Assembly (NCBI GenBank): GCA_002482645.1
Contig: DLGJ01000008.1
Span: forward strand, 248,001-312,000
From: Hyphomicrobiaceae bacterium UBA7697
GTDB lineage: Bacteria > Pseudomonadota > Alphaproteobacteria > Rhizobiales > Methyloligellaceae
DNA length: 64,000 nt
Reading direction: 5' to 3'
Positions 1 through 10,717 of the stretch are shown piece after piece. A model generated the notes under the pieces. It was not told the origin of the DNA. It searched no databases and saw nothing but the letters and a program-made list of their open reading frames with translations. The position numbers and the translations under genes were made by a program. Within the stretch, counting starts at the first letter, position 1, and each line of letters begins with the position of its first letter.

Positions 1-65
1 TAATACACGCCCTGAACGCGTCCTTCGATTCGAACAGTGACGGTCTTAACCGCTTGTGTCGCCAA
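1..65 (-). CDS. acyP: acylphosphatase, 5' end only (cut by window edge)
   Basis: Reading leftward from a TTG codon at 63-65 gives 21 codons containing VKTVTVRIEGRVQGVYY. This is the N-terminal beta strand and phosphate-binding loop of acylphosphatases, which hydrolyse the carboxyl-phosphate bond of acyl phosphates such as acetyl phosphate. The family's catalytic arginine normally follows this loop directly and would lie outside the window. A Shine-Dalgarno-like AAGGG sits 6 nt before the TTG and overlaps the stop codon of the upstream pccA gene, so the two genes look translationally coupled. The family is usually about 90 residues, so roughly three quarters is missing. The TTG start is inferred; no ATG or GTG lies nearer the conserved region. 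Confidence 0.7.
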   Translation of the reverse strand, partial: MATQAVKTVTVRIEGRVQGVY

Positions 66-74
66 GCCGCGCCC

Positions 75-2096
<2,022 letters not shown>

Positions 2097-2189
2097 CGGT
2101 CCCCCGCCCAAATTTTTGTTCAGGCTTTCTAGAGGGAAGCGGGGAGCGAGTAAACCGATTCAGCCCTATTCGGCCGCGGTCTGGAGCGC

Positions 2190-5100
2190 CTATGCAGTGG
2201 CGCCCTTTGCATCCGGCGCCCCATCGGAGTCCGGATCGGAAACGGATGTTTCTCCCGATTTATCAGATACTTGCGGTCCCGACTTCGCCATTTCGGCCTC
2301 GAGTTTGGCACGGGCCTTTTGGTGATCGCGCGCCAGATACGTGTACATGGCGGGCGTCACGAACAACGTGAACAGCGTGCCGATGGTCATGCCGGCCGCG
2401 ATCACGATACCGATATTGAACCGCGCCGCCGCGCCCGCCCCGCCCGCGATCAAAAGCGGCACCATGGCCACGACCGTCGCGGCCGTCGTCATCAGAATGG
2501 GGCGAAGCCGCGTCGCGGCCGCTTCCTCGATGGCCTCGGTGCGGCTCGCGCCTTCCTCCTGGCGCTTGTTGGCGAAGTCCACCATGAGGATGCCGTGCTT
2601 GGCGATGAGGCCGATGAGCGTCACGAGGCCGATCTGCGTGTAGATGTTGACCGACGCGAGACCGAGATTGAGCGGCAGCAGCGCACCGAAGATGGAGGTC
2701 GGCAGCGCGATCAGAATGATTAGCGGATCGCGGAAGCTCTCGTACTGCGCCGCAAGGACGAGATAAATAACCACCAGCGCGAACACGAACGTGTAGACGA
2801 GCGAATTGCCCTCTTGCACATATTGCCGGCTCTCGCCTTGCCAATCGTAGGAAAATCCTTCGGGGAATTTCGTGGCCGCGTAGTCTTCGAAAAAGGCCAC
2901 CGCCTCTCCCACCGTCCGGCCGGGGAACGGCACGGCGGATAGGGTCGCCGAATTGAGCTGCTGGAAGTTGGTCAACGCGTTCGGCTGCACCGACTGCGTG
3001 ATCGAAGCGACGTTCGATAACGGCACAAGGTCGCCGGAGCGCGTCCGGATCTGGTAGCGCATCAGCCAATCCGGATCGACGCGGTATTCGCGCGGCACCT
3101 GCGGAATCACGCGATAGCTTCGCCCGTAGAGATCGAACAGGTTGACGTAGTTGCCGCCGAGCAGGGTCGAGAGCGAATTGCCGATATCGGCCATGGTGAT
3201 GCCGAGGCTGTTCGCCTTGTCGTGGTTGATCGCGATTTCGATCTGCGGCGTCTCGAAGCGCAAATCCGAATTGGTGAAGATGAAGAGCCCGCTCTCGTTC
3301 GCGGCCTTCTCCACATCGGCCAAGACGTTCGCAAGCTGTTCGAAATCGCGCGTCGTGGTGATCACAAGCTGTACAGGCGGCCCGCCTGTCGAACCCGGCA
3401 ATGCGGGCGGCGAGAACGAGAAGGCTTGCGCGGTCGCCAGCGCCTGAATGCGCGGCGACAGCTCCTGCAAGACCGCTTGCTGGCTGCGCTCGCGCTCGCC
3501 CCACGGTTTCAGGAGGAGGCCCGAGAAAGCCTGATGCACGTCGCCCATGCCGTTGATGGTGAACACGTGCTCTTTCTCCGGAACGGAACTGTACGCGTCG
3601 TAAAGCTGCGTCGTCGCGTCTTCGAGATAGTCGAGATTGGCGTATTGCGGCGTCTTCACGATGCTGAAGAGGATTCCCTGATCCTCTTCCGGCGCGAGTT
3701 CCTTCTGGCTCGTCATGTAGAGCATGCCCGTCACGACGACGATGCCCGCAAGCACCAGAACCGTCACGGGCCGGTATTTCAGCGTGCTGTTGAGGCGCCG
3801 CCGGTAGCGGTTCTTGAGGCCCTCGAAGCGGCGGTCGAGCCAGCCGGTGAACCCGGTCGCGCCTTCACCCGGCGTTTGCGCCTTGAGGAGCTTCGAGCAC
3901 ATCATCGGCGATAGCGTGAGCGCCACGATGCCCGAGACGACGACGGCGCCCGCGAGCGTGAACGCGAACTCGCGGAACAGCTGGCCGGTCAGTCCCGTGA
4001 CGAAGGCGATCGGCGTGAACACCGCCGCCAGCGTAATCGTCATCGCGATGACGGGATAAACGATCTCGCGCGCGCCCTGCAGAGCCGCCTGGAAGGGAGT
4101 CTTCCCCTCCTCGATGTGGCGGTAGATGTTCTCCACCACCACGATGGCGTCGTCCACGACGAGTCCGATCGCCAGCACGAGCGCCAGCAGCGTCAGAAGA
4201 TTGATGGAGTAACCGAGCGCCAGCAGGATCGCGAACACGCCGACCAGCGACAGCGGGATCGTCACGATCGGAATGATGGTGGAGCGCAGATTGCCGAGAA
4301 ACAGGAAGATCACGACGACGGTGATGAGCGCCGCTTCGCCCAGCGTCTTCAGCACCTCCCACAGCGAGGCGCGGATGAATGTCGTCGCGTCGTAGGCGAT
4401 GGCCGCGTCGAGACCCGGCGGCAGTTCGGCCTGAATCCTAGGGAACTCTTTGCGCACATCGCTGATGACCGTCAGCGGGTTCGCGGTCGGTGTGGCGTAG
4501 ATGCCGAGAAAGACGGCTTTCAGTCCGTTGAACACGGACGAGGAATCCGCGCTCTCGGGGCCGAGTTCGATCTCCGCGATCTCGCTCAGGCGCACCAAGG
4601 AGTCGCCGCGGCTGAGGACCACGAGCTTGCCGAACGCCTCCGGATTGTCGAGCGACGTCTTCGCGTCGATATTGGTCTGGATGAAATCGCCCTTCACCTG
4701 ACCGGGCGCGGAGGTGAAGTTGTTGTCGGCGAGCGCCTTGCGCACGTCGAGCGGCGTCACCCCCAATGCCGCCATGCGGTCGGGGTCCAGCCAGATGCGC
4801 ATCGAAAAGACCTGACCGCCGAGCATCTCGGCCTGTGCCACGCCCTCGATGGTCTGGAGCCGAGGCTGGATGACGCGCTGGAGATAGTCGCTGATCTGCG
4901 AGGAGTTCATCACCTTCGAGTTGAAGGAGAGATAGAGCAGCGCATACCCCTCGCCCGTTTTTTTGGTGACGATGGAGTCGTTCGCTTCGCGCGGCAGGAT
5001 GCTCTTCACCTGCGCGAGCTTCGACAAGACGTCGGTCATGGCGCGGTCGGGGTCGGCGTCGAGCCGCAAGTTCAACGTGACCGTGCTCACATTCTGGGTC

Positions 5101-5351
5101 GAAGAGGCGACGAGCGTATCCACGCCCTCGGCGCTCGCGACCGCCTGCTGGATCGGAACCGTGATGAACCCTTGGATCAGATCGGCATTGGCGCCCGGAT
5201 AGGTCGTAATGATGGTGATCGTCGTATTCGACAGTTCGGGATATTGCCGCACCGGCAGCTTCAGCCCGGCCTGCGCGCCCACGATCAGGATCAGCAGGCT
5301 CACCACGGTGGCGAGCACTGGCCGTTTGACGAAGATGTCGGTGAAGCTCAT
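2190..5351 (-). CDS. RND multidrug efflux permease (HAE1 family)
   Basis: This 1053-residue inner-membrane proton antiporter belongs to the AcrB/MexB superfamily, which drives drugs or other hydrophobic compounds out through a periplasmic adaptor and outer-membrane channel. The N-terminus (FVKRPVLATVVSLLILIVG) is the canonical first membrane helix, followed by a large porter domain. The proton-relay helix reads GLVVDDAIVVVENI near residue 405 and keeps both Asp residues. The second half repeats the fold and ends in a cytoplasmic acidic tail. Length is typical. The adaptor gene lies 5 nt upstream, so the two form an operon. No TolC-like channel or TetR-type regulator is next to them, so substrate and regulation cannot be read from context. 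Confidence 0.95.
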   Translation of the reverse strand: MSFTDIFVKRPVLATVVSLLILIVGAQAGLKLPVRQYPELSNTTITIITTYPGANADLIQGFITVPIQQAVASAEGVDTLVASSTQNVSTVTLNLRLDADPDRAMTDVLSKLAQVKSILPREANDSIVTKKTGEGYALLYLSFNSKVMNSSQISDYLQRVIQPRLQTIEGVAQAEMLGGQVFSMRIWLDPDRMAALGVTPLDVRKALADNNFTSAPGQVKGDFIQTNIDAKTSLDNPEAFGKLVVLSRGDSLVRLSEIAEIELGPESADSSSVFNGLKAVFLGIYATPTANPLTVISDVRKEFPRIQAELPPGLDAAIAYDATTFIRASLWEVLKTLGEAALITVVVIFLFLGNLRSTIIPIVTIPLSLVGVFAILLALGYSINLLTLLALVLAIGLVVDDAIVVVENIYRHIEEGKTPFQAALQGAREIVYPVIAMTITLAAVFTPIAFVTGLTGQLFREFAFTLAGAVVVSGIVALTLSPMMCSKLLKAQTPGEGATGFTGWLDRRFEGLKNRYRRRLNSTLKYRPVTVLVLAGIVVVTGMLYMTSQKELAPEEDQGILFSIVKTPQYANLDYLEDATTQLYDAYSSVPEKEHVFTINGMGDVHQAFSGLLLKPWGERERSQQAVLQELSPRIQALATAQAFSFSPPALPGSTGGPPVQLVITTTRDFEQLANVLADVEKAANESGLFIFTNSDLRFETPQIEIAINHDKANSLGITMADIGNSLSTLLGGNYVNLFDLYGRSYRVIPQVPREYRVDPDWLMRYQIRTRSGDLVPLSNVASITQSVQPNALTNFQQLNSATLSAVPFPGRTVGEAVAFFEDYAATKFPEGFSYDWQGESRQYVQEGNSLVYTFVFALVVIYLVLAAQYESFRDPLIILIALPTSIFGALLPLNLGLASVNIYTQIGLVTLIGLIAKHGILMVDFANKRQEEGASRTEAIEEAAATRLRPILMTTAATVVAMVPLLIAGGAGAAARFNIGIVIAAGMTIGTLFTLFVTPAMYTYLARDHQKARAKLEAEMAKSGPQVSDKSGETSVSDPDSDGAPDAKGATA

Positions 5352-5356
5352 GGGCG

Positions 5357-6616
5357 CTATTGCTTCGGCAACTGTTTAGACGGCTTGAGCGCGCCAGCGT
5401 TGTCGACGGTCACGGCCGACCCAGGCTGCAATTTCAATTGACCGCTGGTCACAACCTGTTCGCCGGCCTCGATGCCTTCCAGAATCGCGACACGGCCCTT
5501 CTGGCTTGGGCCGACCCGGACGAATCGCTGTTCGACCGTCAGCGTGGGACGCTCGTCCTTGGCATCGCCCTTAACGCCGTCGGTAGTATCCTGCTTGGCC
5601 TCTTCCTTGGCCTCCGCGTTTGCCGGGGCCTCGGCCGCAAGGGCGGCACCCGGGCCCGCGCTCTCGCTGGGTCCGCTGATGTTCGATTCGGCCTCGGGCC
5701 CGGCGTCCTTCAGCACCCAAACGCTGTCGCCGTAAAGGCTGTAGGTCACGGCGGTCCGGGGCACCGTCACGCGCTCATGCGTATCCCCGGCAATCACGGA
5801 GACTTCGGCGAACATGCCGGGCAGCAATCGGCGATCCTTGTTGTTGAGCCGTCCACGGACCATCAGGGTGCGGTTTTCTTGGCTAAGCCGCGCATCGAAC
5901 GCTTCGACCTCGCCTTCGAAGACTTCGCCGTCATACGTATCGACGGTCACTTCGATCTTCGCGCCGACCTTGAAATCCGCGACCTCGCCTTCGGGCACGG
6001 GAAAGTCGATCCAGAGCGGATCGAGAGCCTGAAGGGAAACGAGCTTCTCGCCGGGCGAGACATACTGGCCCTGATCGACGTTGCGCAGGCCAAGCTGTCC
6101 CGAAATCGGAGCCAGGATCGTTTTCTGAGCGATCAGGGCTTCGATCCGCTCCACCGCGGCCTTCGCCGAATCTCTCTTGGCGACGGCGGATTCCAGCGTG
6201 GCGATGGAACTTGCCCGCCGCTGCACGAGACTCTGCTGCCGGGCGAGGTTGAGTTCCGCTTCCTTGAGGGTGGCCTTGTTGCTCTTGAGGTCGGCCTGTT
6301 CCACGGAGATATCGAGCTGAACGAGACGCTTGCCCTCTTCGACGTCCTGGCCGCTGTCGAAATAATACTCCGAGACGATGCCGCCCACTTCGGGTGCGAT
6401 CCACAGCCCTTGCGTAGCGTCCAGCGTGCCCACGGCATGAACGCGATCCGGCCAGCGCTCCAGCTTGGCGGGTTCGGCCGTCACGGAGGCCGCCGGCGGC
6501 GTCATCTTGCTCATGAAGTCCGCGATCATCTGCGGCTTGAACGAGAAGTTGAACCACCAGACGGCGCCCACGAGAGCGCCCATGATGAGACCTGCAATGA
6601 CGAAACGTTTGATCAT
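5357..6616 (-). CDS. RND efflux periplasmic adaptor (membrane-fusion protein)
   Basis: The 419-residue adaptor links the RND permease encoded 5 nt downstream to an outer-membrane channel. One N-terminal hydrophobic segment (FVIAGLIMGALVGAVWW) anchors it. The half-lipoyl motif is split around an alpha-helical hairpin rich in Glu, Lys and Gln (about residues 100-160). The second half reads ILAPISGQLGLRNVDQGQYV, and a beta-barrel domain ends near LLPGMFAEVSVI. The membrane-proximal domain is interrupted after VWVLKDA by about 60 residues of Ala/Glu/Lys/Gly-rich low-complexity sequence before the fold resumes at LTVEQRFVRVG. Most MexA/AcrA relatives lack this insert. The ATG at 6614-6616 begins the signal-anchor directly. 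Confidence 0.93.
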   Translation of the reverse strand: MIKRFVIAGLIMGALVGAVWWFNFSFKPQMIADFMSKMTPPAASVTAEPAKLERWPDRVHAVGTLDATQGLWIAPEVGGIVSEYYFDSGQDVEEGKRLVQLDISVEQADLKSNKATLKEAELNLARQQSLVQRRASSIATLESAVAKRDSAKAAVERIEALIAQKTILAPISGQLGLRNVDQGQYVSPGEKLVSLQALDPLWIDFPVPEGEVADFKVGAKIEVTVDTYDGEVFEGEVEAFDARLSQENRTLMVRGRLNNKDRRLLPGMFAEVSVIAGDTHERVTVPRTAVTYSLYGDSVWVLKDAGPEAESNISGPSESAGPGAALAAEAPANAEAKEEAKQDTTDGVKGDAKDERPTLTVEQRFVRVGPSQKGRVAILEGIEAGEQVVTSGQLKLQPGSAVTVDNAGALKPSKQLPKQ

Positions 6617-6845
6617 GGCCTTAGATGTCGTGCCCGAAATTTTCGAATTTGGGGCGATTGCCAGCAGGTCTTAGCCGTCAGAGAGGGCGAAAATGCGCCA
6701 ATCCGCGGGCGGCTGCTCCCAGAGATCACGGGCGGCTGCTCCCATAGACGGAGTGCCATATCAGCCCACGCAGCGTTTGAAAACGGGACTTTGGCGCCGC
6801 ATGCAGGGGTTCGGGCTTCCCCCGCCTGGCGCCTGTCCGCGGCCC

Positions 6846-7553
6846 CTAGCCGAATGCGGTCGGTTCCGCCTCTTTCGGCATGGCCTCGGCGCGGGAGGGG
6901 CTCGTGTTTAGGATCGCGGCCAATTCATCGAGCGAGACCAGAATATCGTTCAGCGCCTCGACCACCTCTTCGGACTGGTGGACGGCCAATTCGTCCGTGA
7001 ACGAGTAGTCCTTGAGAATCTCGAGGGCCCTCTCCAGGTGGCGAATCATCCCTTCGTGCTTCTTGATTTGCCCTTGGATGGCGAGTTCGTGCCAATCCAG
7101 CACGCGGGACACCAAATCGCCCTCGCCTTCGGCCTTTCGCTTGGTCCGCGCGCGCAGCCGGGCGAGCCTCTCCGCGGCGCGCTGCTGATGGGCCACGCTG
7201 GCCTTCCGGTTGCCGATATCGTCGCGGATGGCCTGTTCGATGAGCGCGCCGACGTCCATGACGGCCAGATCCTGCTCGGCATGGATCACAAGGCCGAGCT
7301 TTTCCGCGACGATCTCGATTGCCCCGCCATCGAGATTGTCGGGCTGCGGAAGCTCGATCTCGCCCGTCTCGTCGTAGCGGGCGCGGCGAGTCTGGTCCGA
7401 CAGCACCGAATAGGCCACGACGAGCTGGTTGAACGCCTCGTCGGAGCCCCCGCCGTCGGGATGCGCGGACTTGGCCTTCTTCCGGTAGGCCTTGTGGATG
7501 TCCTTGTGCGGCGCAGTCCGTCTAACGCCAAGAATTTTGTAAAGGTCGATCAC
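6846..7553 (-). CDS. J-domain (DnaJ-like) protein
   Basis: An N-terminal J domain begins IDLYKILGVRRTA and has the HPD signature (SAHPDGGG) that stimulates Hsp70 ATPase. Expected helices II and III are readable through YSVLSDQTRRARYDETG. The remaining 165 or so residues are not a zinc-finger or substrate-binding DnaJ C-terminus but a charged, mostly helical region of unknown role, so this is a class III J protein. A GTG at 7551-7553 is chosen because GGGGGA lies 7 nt upstream and the J domain starts at once; a GTG five codons further upstream is the alternative. The client or partner is unknown, and neighbours on both sides are unrelated. Confidence 0.85.
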   Translation of the reverse strand: MIDLYKILGVRRTAPHKDIHKAYRKKAKSAHPDGGGSDEAFNQLVVAYSVLSDQTRRARYDETGEIELPQPDNLDGGAIEIVAEKLGLVIHAEQDLAVMDVGALIEQAIRDDIGNRKASVAHQQRAAERLARLRARTKRKAEGEGDLVSRVLDWHELAIQGQIKKHEGMIRHLERALEILKDYSFTDELAVHQSEEVVEALNDILVSLDELAAILNTSPSRAEAMPKEAEPTAFG

Positions 7554-7885
7554 GGTCAAATCCCCCACCGCGCTGGCACGTTCGTCCGTTCCCTTTGGCC
7601 CCCGGAACGGATGTACTCCTAAAACGCAGCACTGAAATCTTAACGTCTCATGACGATGGTTTGTGTCTTGCTAATGGCATGCCCCGCCGAGTGGCATGTT
7701 CCCGCCGAAAGCCCGCCGCGGAAGCATAACGGATCCCTGGAGGATCGGTTCCGGCTCGGGCAACGGTTGAAGCAATGTTGGCAAGCGACTATGCCAATAC
7801 TCTCTTATGCCTGCGGGTCAAGATTGCCTAACATCGCGAACCCGTGGCCGGGTTCCGCAAATTTCAACCAAGGAAAGAAACGCAT
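7554..7885. other. divergent intergenic region, no gene seen
   Basis: This 332-bp stretch separates the minus-strand J-domain gene from the plus-strand exported protein. It holds TGGCATG twice (7675-7681 and 7692-7698). A 7-bp-stem hairpin (GAACCCG / CGGGTTC, 7838-7855) lies just before the downstream Shine-Dalgarno site. No promoter here is convincing enough to name. Confidence 0.5.
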
Positions 7886-8428
7886 ATGCCAAGAGCACTT
7901 ATCCTTGCCGCCCTCACCCTGTGCTTCGCGCTCCCGAACATGACCCCGGCCGCCCGCGCCGAAAATGCCGGAAGTCCAGCCAAGATGATCCTGGACCCCT
8001 CGGTTCACGGCCTGAAGCGGATGGAACCGCTGCAGCTTGGCGTCGACGGCGACAGTTCGAAGATGACGCCCACCGAATACACGCTGAAGTCGGGCCAGGG
8101 CTATCGCTGGAAGATCAAAGCTTCGGACCTGACCGAATACGCACTCGTCATGCCCGAATTCGTCCGCAATATCTGGATCCGCAAGATCGAGGCAGGCGAG
8201 CCGGAAATCGAGATCAAGACCAACACCTTCGACGAGCTGGAGTTCGAGAACGGCGGCGAGTTGGAGTTGTTCTTCGTCGCCATCCGTCCGGGGACATATA
8301 AGTTCGGCCCGCGCGGCCTCATGGAGCGCGGTATGGTCGGCACCATTACTGTCGAGGGTGCCGACGCCATCGACATCAAGCCGATCGCGCGTGACGCCGC
8401 CAAGAAGGACGGTGACGACGACGACTAG
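7886..8428 (+). CDS. exported cupredoxin-like protein of unknown function
   Basis: The 180-residue product has a clear signal peptide (MPRALILAALTLCFALPNM..., cleavage likely after ARA). The mature part is beta-rich and reads like a single cupredoxin-type domain (YTLKSGQGYRWKI..., FFVAIRPGTYKFGPRG...GMVGTITVEG). The usual Cys and His copper ligands are not evident, so copper binding is not claimed. The C-terminus is Asp-rich. The ATG at 7886 is chosen over upstream in-frame codons because AAGGAAAG precedes it at good spacing and it starts the signal peptide. It is monocistronic, followed by a strong terminator. Confidence 0.72.
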   Translation: MPRALILAALTLCFALPNMTPAARAENAGSPAKMILDPSVHGLKRMEPLQLGVDGDSSKMTPTEYTLKSGQGYRWKIKASDLTEYALVMPEFVRNIWIRKIEAGEPEIEIKTNTFDELEFENGGELELFFVAIRPGTYKFGPRGLMERGMVGTITVEGADAIDIKPIARDAAKKDGDDDD

Positions 8429-8460
8429 CCGTCATCTAACCTCCTCTCGTGCCGGTGAAG

Positions 8461-8498
8461 AAAACGCCCGCCCTCCAGCGAAGGCGGGCGTTTCCTTT
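8461..8498. terminator. bidirectional intrinsic terminator
   Basis: Stem AAACGCCCGCC (8462-8472) pairs perfectly with GGCGGGCGTTT (8483-8493) around a 10-nt loop. T-rich sequence flanks it on both strands, so it can end both the plus-strand exported-protein gene and the facing minus-strand Cys-rich gene. Confidence 0.88.
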
Positions 8499-8538
8499 GG
8501 TGACCTCAGATGCCCTCGAAAAATAGCCGTGGGCGGAT

Positions 8539-8808
8539 CTAGAACGAGTGGCCCCAGCGCTGCGTCGCACGGGCCTTGCTGACCTCACCCGTGTTCACCA
8601 ACGCCGCCACACACGCCTTCGAAAGGCTGCGGCCGGCCTTGTCCATGCAACGGCGCAATCCGGGATCGTCGATCGCATGGGCCGAACAGAACCGCTTATA
8701 ATCGGCCCGGCAAGCTCCTTTGACGCCACCCGAATAGGCGAAAGCGGTAGACGTAAATGCAGCCAGCACGGCACCGATCATCAGGGCGGAGAGATATCTC
8801 CCTGACAT
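8539..8808 (-). CDS. small exported Cys-rich protein with GLG1-type repeat
   Basis: The 89-residue protein has a signal peptide (LSALMIGAVLAAFTSTAFA). One repeat follows with pattern C-x3-Y-x3-FC ... RRC ... LSKAC, which matches the cysteine-rich GLG1 repeat found in small periplasmic proteins of Alphaproteobacteria. Four cysteines could form two disulfides. The ATG at 8806-8808 has GGAG eight nt upstream; a second ATG two codons earlier sits too close to that site. The open frame extends well upstream but the extra sequence has no coding character. Function is unknown. Confidence 0.72.
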   Translation of the reverse strand: MSGRYLSALMIGAVLAAFTSTAFAYSGGVKGACRADYKRFCSAHAIDDPGLRRCMDKAGRSLSKACVAALVNTGEVSKARATQRWGHSF

Positions 8809-9106
8809 AGGCATTACTCCAAATTGGCTCGGCACCCCCGTGACGCGACCGCAGTCGTGCGGCCCCGCGACATAGGGGAGATGGGAATGCGTCTCCCGGC
8901 CGTCAAGCCGCAGCAGCCCCCGCGACCCGCGTCCACACGGCACAACGCCCGTGGACAAAGATCCGGATCGCACTGGATGGCACTCGCCGAAAGGACATTC
9001 GCCTCGGGAGGCGATGGCACGAACGCCGAACTGATGCCACTGTTGCGCGCCATCCTGGACGCTGAAAAATGAGGCCTCCGACGGGCTCAATTGACCGGGA
9101 TACAGC

Positions 9107-10177
9107 GTGTATCTGCTCTTAGCCGCAATCGTACTTTTGCTCCTCTTCGCCGCATCCTTCGGCGGGCGCCGGACCTGGGTCGCGCTCGGCTCGACGACAC
9201 TGACCGTCCTGCTCGTCGCGGCCGGCGCCTTTATCGCCAGCGCATCCAGCGCCGGGCCCTTCTTCAAGAGCCTCGCCGAAGGGCTGCCTGCTTCTTTGAA
9301 CGGAGGCGTCGAGGACCTCGCTTACGCGGCCGAACGCACGGCGGCGGCGTTCGGGGAGGCGCGCAAGTCCGCAGCCACGCACATATCCAAGCATTTGGCC
9401 ATGGAGGAAACCGCACCGGAACCGCCTCCGGCCGCCGCCAGTCCGGGACATGACGCCCAAAGCGCCTGGCTCAGTGCTGACTGGCTGGACTTCAGCTGGC
9501 TCAATCCCTGGAATTGGTTCGGCGATGCGGCTCCGGCCGCACCGGAGATCCATATCGAGCTGGGCCAGGGCGGCGAAACGCGGGCCGCCGCACCGGCTCA
9601 GGCCGAACCGGAACCTCCAATGCCCAGGGTCCGCGCCATGATGCCCGGACACGATGCTGGACACGCCGCTGACACCACCGCCGAACCTGGCGATGAGACG
9701 CGGAAACAGGCGAACGCGGCTCCGTCCTACCGGATCGTGACGCCGCCGGCCCCTGCCGCCGCGCCGTCCCCGGAAGCGCCGCCGGACGATACCGCCGCAG
9801 TGCCGGTCAAATGGCTCCCGGACGCGCCCCACCCCGCAGGTATGGACAGCATCGTGCTCACGGGCGCCAATATGTCGAACGCGCCTCTCGAGGATATCCA
9901 GGCGACACTGAAGCCCGACTCCGCGGATGGGAACACGGCCGGAAATCTCGCGCTGCGTCTGCGCATCGAAGGCGGGGACGGACCGGAGGGCGCGGCCGAG
10001 ACCGTTCCGCCGGGCACGCGCTTTCATCTTCAGGCCGCCGGATTGTCGGAGGCGGACACCGAACGCCTCAAGGGCGCCATCGTTTCCTTCGCCTACTCGC
10101 TGGGCGGACGGCGCCGGACCTCGATCCTGTATCTCGACCGGGCGGCGTTGGGCGGCACGACTGCGGGCGTTCAGTGA
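9107..10177 (+). CDS. single-pass membrane protein with C-terminal beta domain (recurs at 62 kb)
   Basis: The 356-residue protein starts at GTG 9107. The N-terminus holds hydrophobic stretches (YLLLAAIVLLLLFAASFGG, then TLTVLLVAAGAFIASA), and an Ala/Pro/Glu-rich linker of about 150 residues follows. From about residue 246 to 350 there is a compact domain with DIQATLKPD, LALRLRIEGG, VPPGTRFHL and RRTSILYL. The protein at 61.8-63.8 kb ends in a clearly similar domain (GLQAVLRPD, DLRLEIVPG, VRPGEVFRL, EKTVIQYL). The similarity is my own reading and the family is unnamed. A periplasmic location of the C-terminal domain is inferred from the topology. Confidence 0.72.
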   Translation: MYLLLAAIVLLLLFAASFGGRRTWVALGSTTLTVLLVAAGAFIASASSAGPFFKSLAEGLPASLNGGVEDLAYAAERTAAAFGEARKSAATHISKHLAMEETAPEPPPAAASPGHDAQSAWLSADWLDFSWLNPWNWFGDAAPAAPEIHIELGQGGETRAAAPAQAEPEPPMPRVRAMMPGHDAGHAADTTAEPGDETRKQANAAPSYRIVTPPAPAAAPSPEAPPDDTAAVPVKWLPDAPHPAGMDSIVLTGANMSNAPLEDIQATLKPDSADGNTAGNLALRLRIEGGDGPEGAAETVPPGTRFHLQAAGLSEADTERLKGAIVSFAYSLGGRRRTSILYLDRAALGGTTAGVQ

Positions 10178-10188
10178 AAACCGGCCGC

Positions 10189-10593
10189 CTACTGGCCGTC
10201 GTCTCCCGGCCCGACTTCGTTGGCCTTACGCAAAAGCTCGTTCAGCGACATCTGACAATAGGGACGGAAACCCGTCTCGCCGCTCCGCTCCAGGATCTTG
10301 AAGCTGTCGTTCTTGTCGGCGATGGCCTGCTTGATCAGATGGGCCTTGTCGAGGGATTCGTCGCGGCCGAAATAGTACTTCTCGATCTTCGACATCGCGG
10401 TGCCGGCGGCCGCGACATCGTCGGCCGTCAACTGGGCCCGCTGCGCGCAGTACTGAACGATCTCGTATTCGGCGTAGTAATTCTTGAGCGCGACCGCCAA
10501 GCTGATCGCCGCATCGGCCTGCGCGCCCCAAAGTGCCGCACCCGCCACAAGCATTCCGCACACGCCGAACCGGCGAGCTCCCAACCGCATCAT
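10189..10593 (-). CDS. exported protein of unknown function
   Basis: The 134-residue product has a signal peptide (GVCGMLVAGAALWGAQADA). A helical mature domain follows, with conserved-looking aromatic and Cys residues (YEIVQYCAQ, FRPYCQMSLNELL) that could pair in one disulfide. I do not recognise a named family. Two adjacent ATG codons (10588-10593) compete; GGGAG upstream fits the second slightly better. The frame stays open upstream but overlaps the next gene and loses the signal-peptide start. It is followed by the convergent end of the plus-strand membrane-protein gene, 11 nt away. Confidence 0.65.
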   Translation of the reverse strand: MMRLGARRFGVCGMLVAGAALWGAQADAAISLAVALKNYYAEYEIVQYCAQRAQLTADDVAAAGTAMSKIEKYYFGRDESLDKAHLIKQAIADKNDSFKILERSGETGFRPYCQMSLNELLRKANEVGPGDDGQ

Positions 10594-10717
10594 GAATCTC
10601 CCGAAATCGAATCCCGATTGAAGCGGGATTTCGTAAAGGAAGCTTTGCGCCGCAGCAATGGCCGCGCGGCAACACTCGCATGAGAATGCCGCCAAAAATG
10701 TGTCTCGCGGCGCGCCG

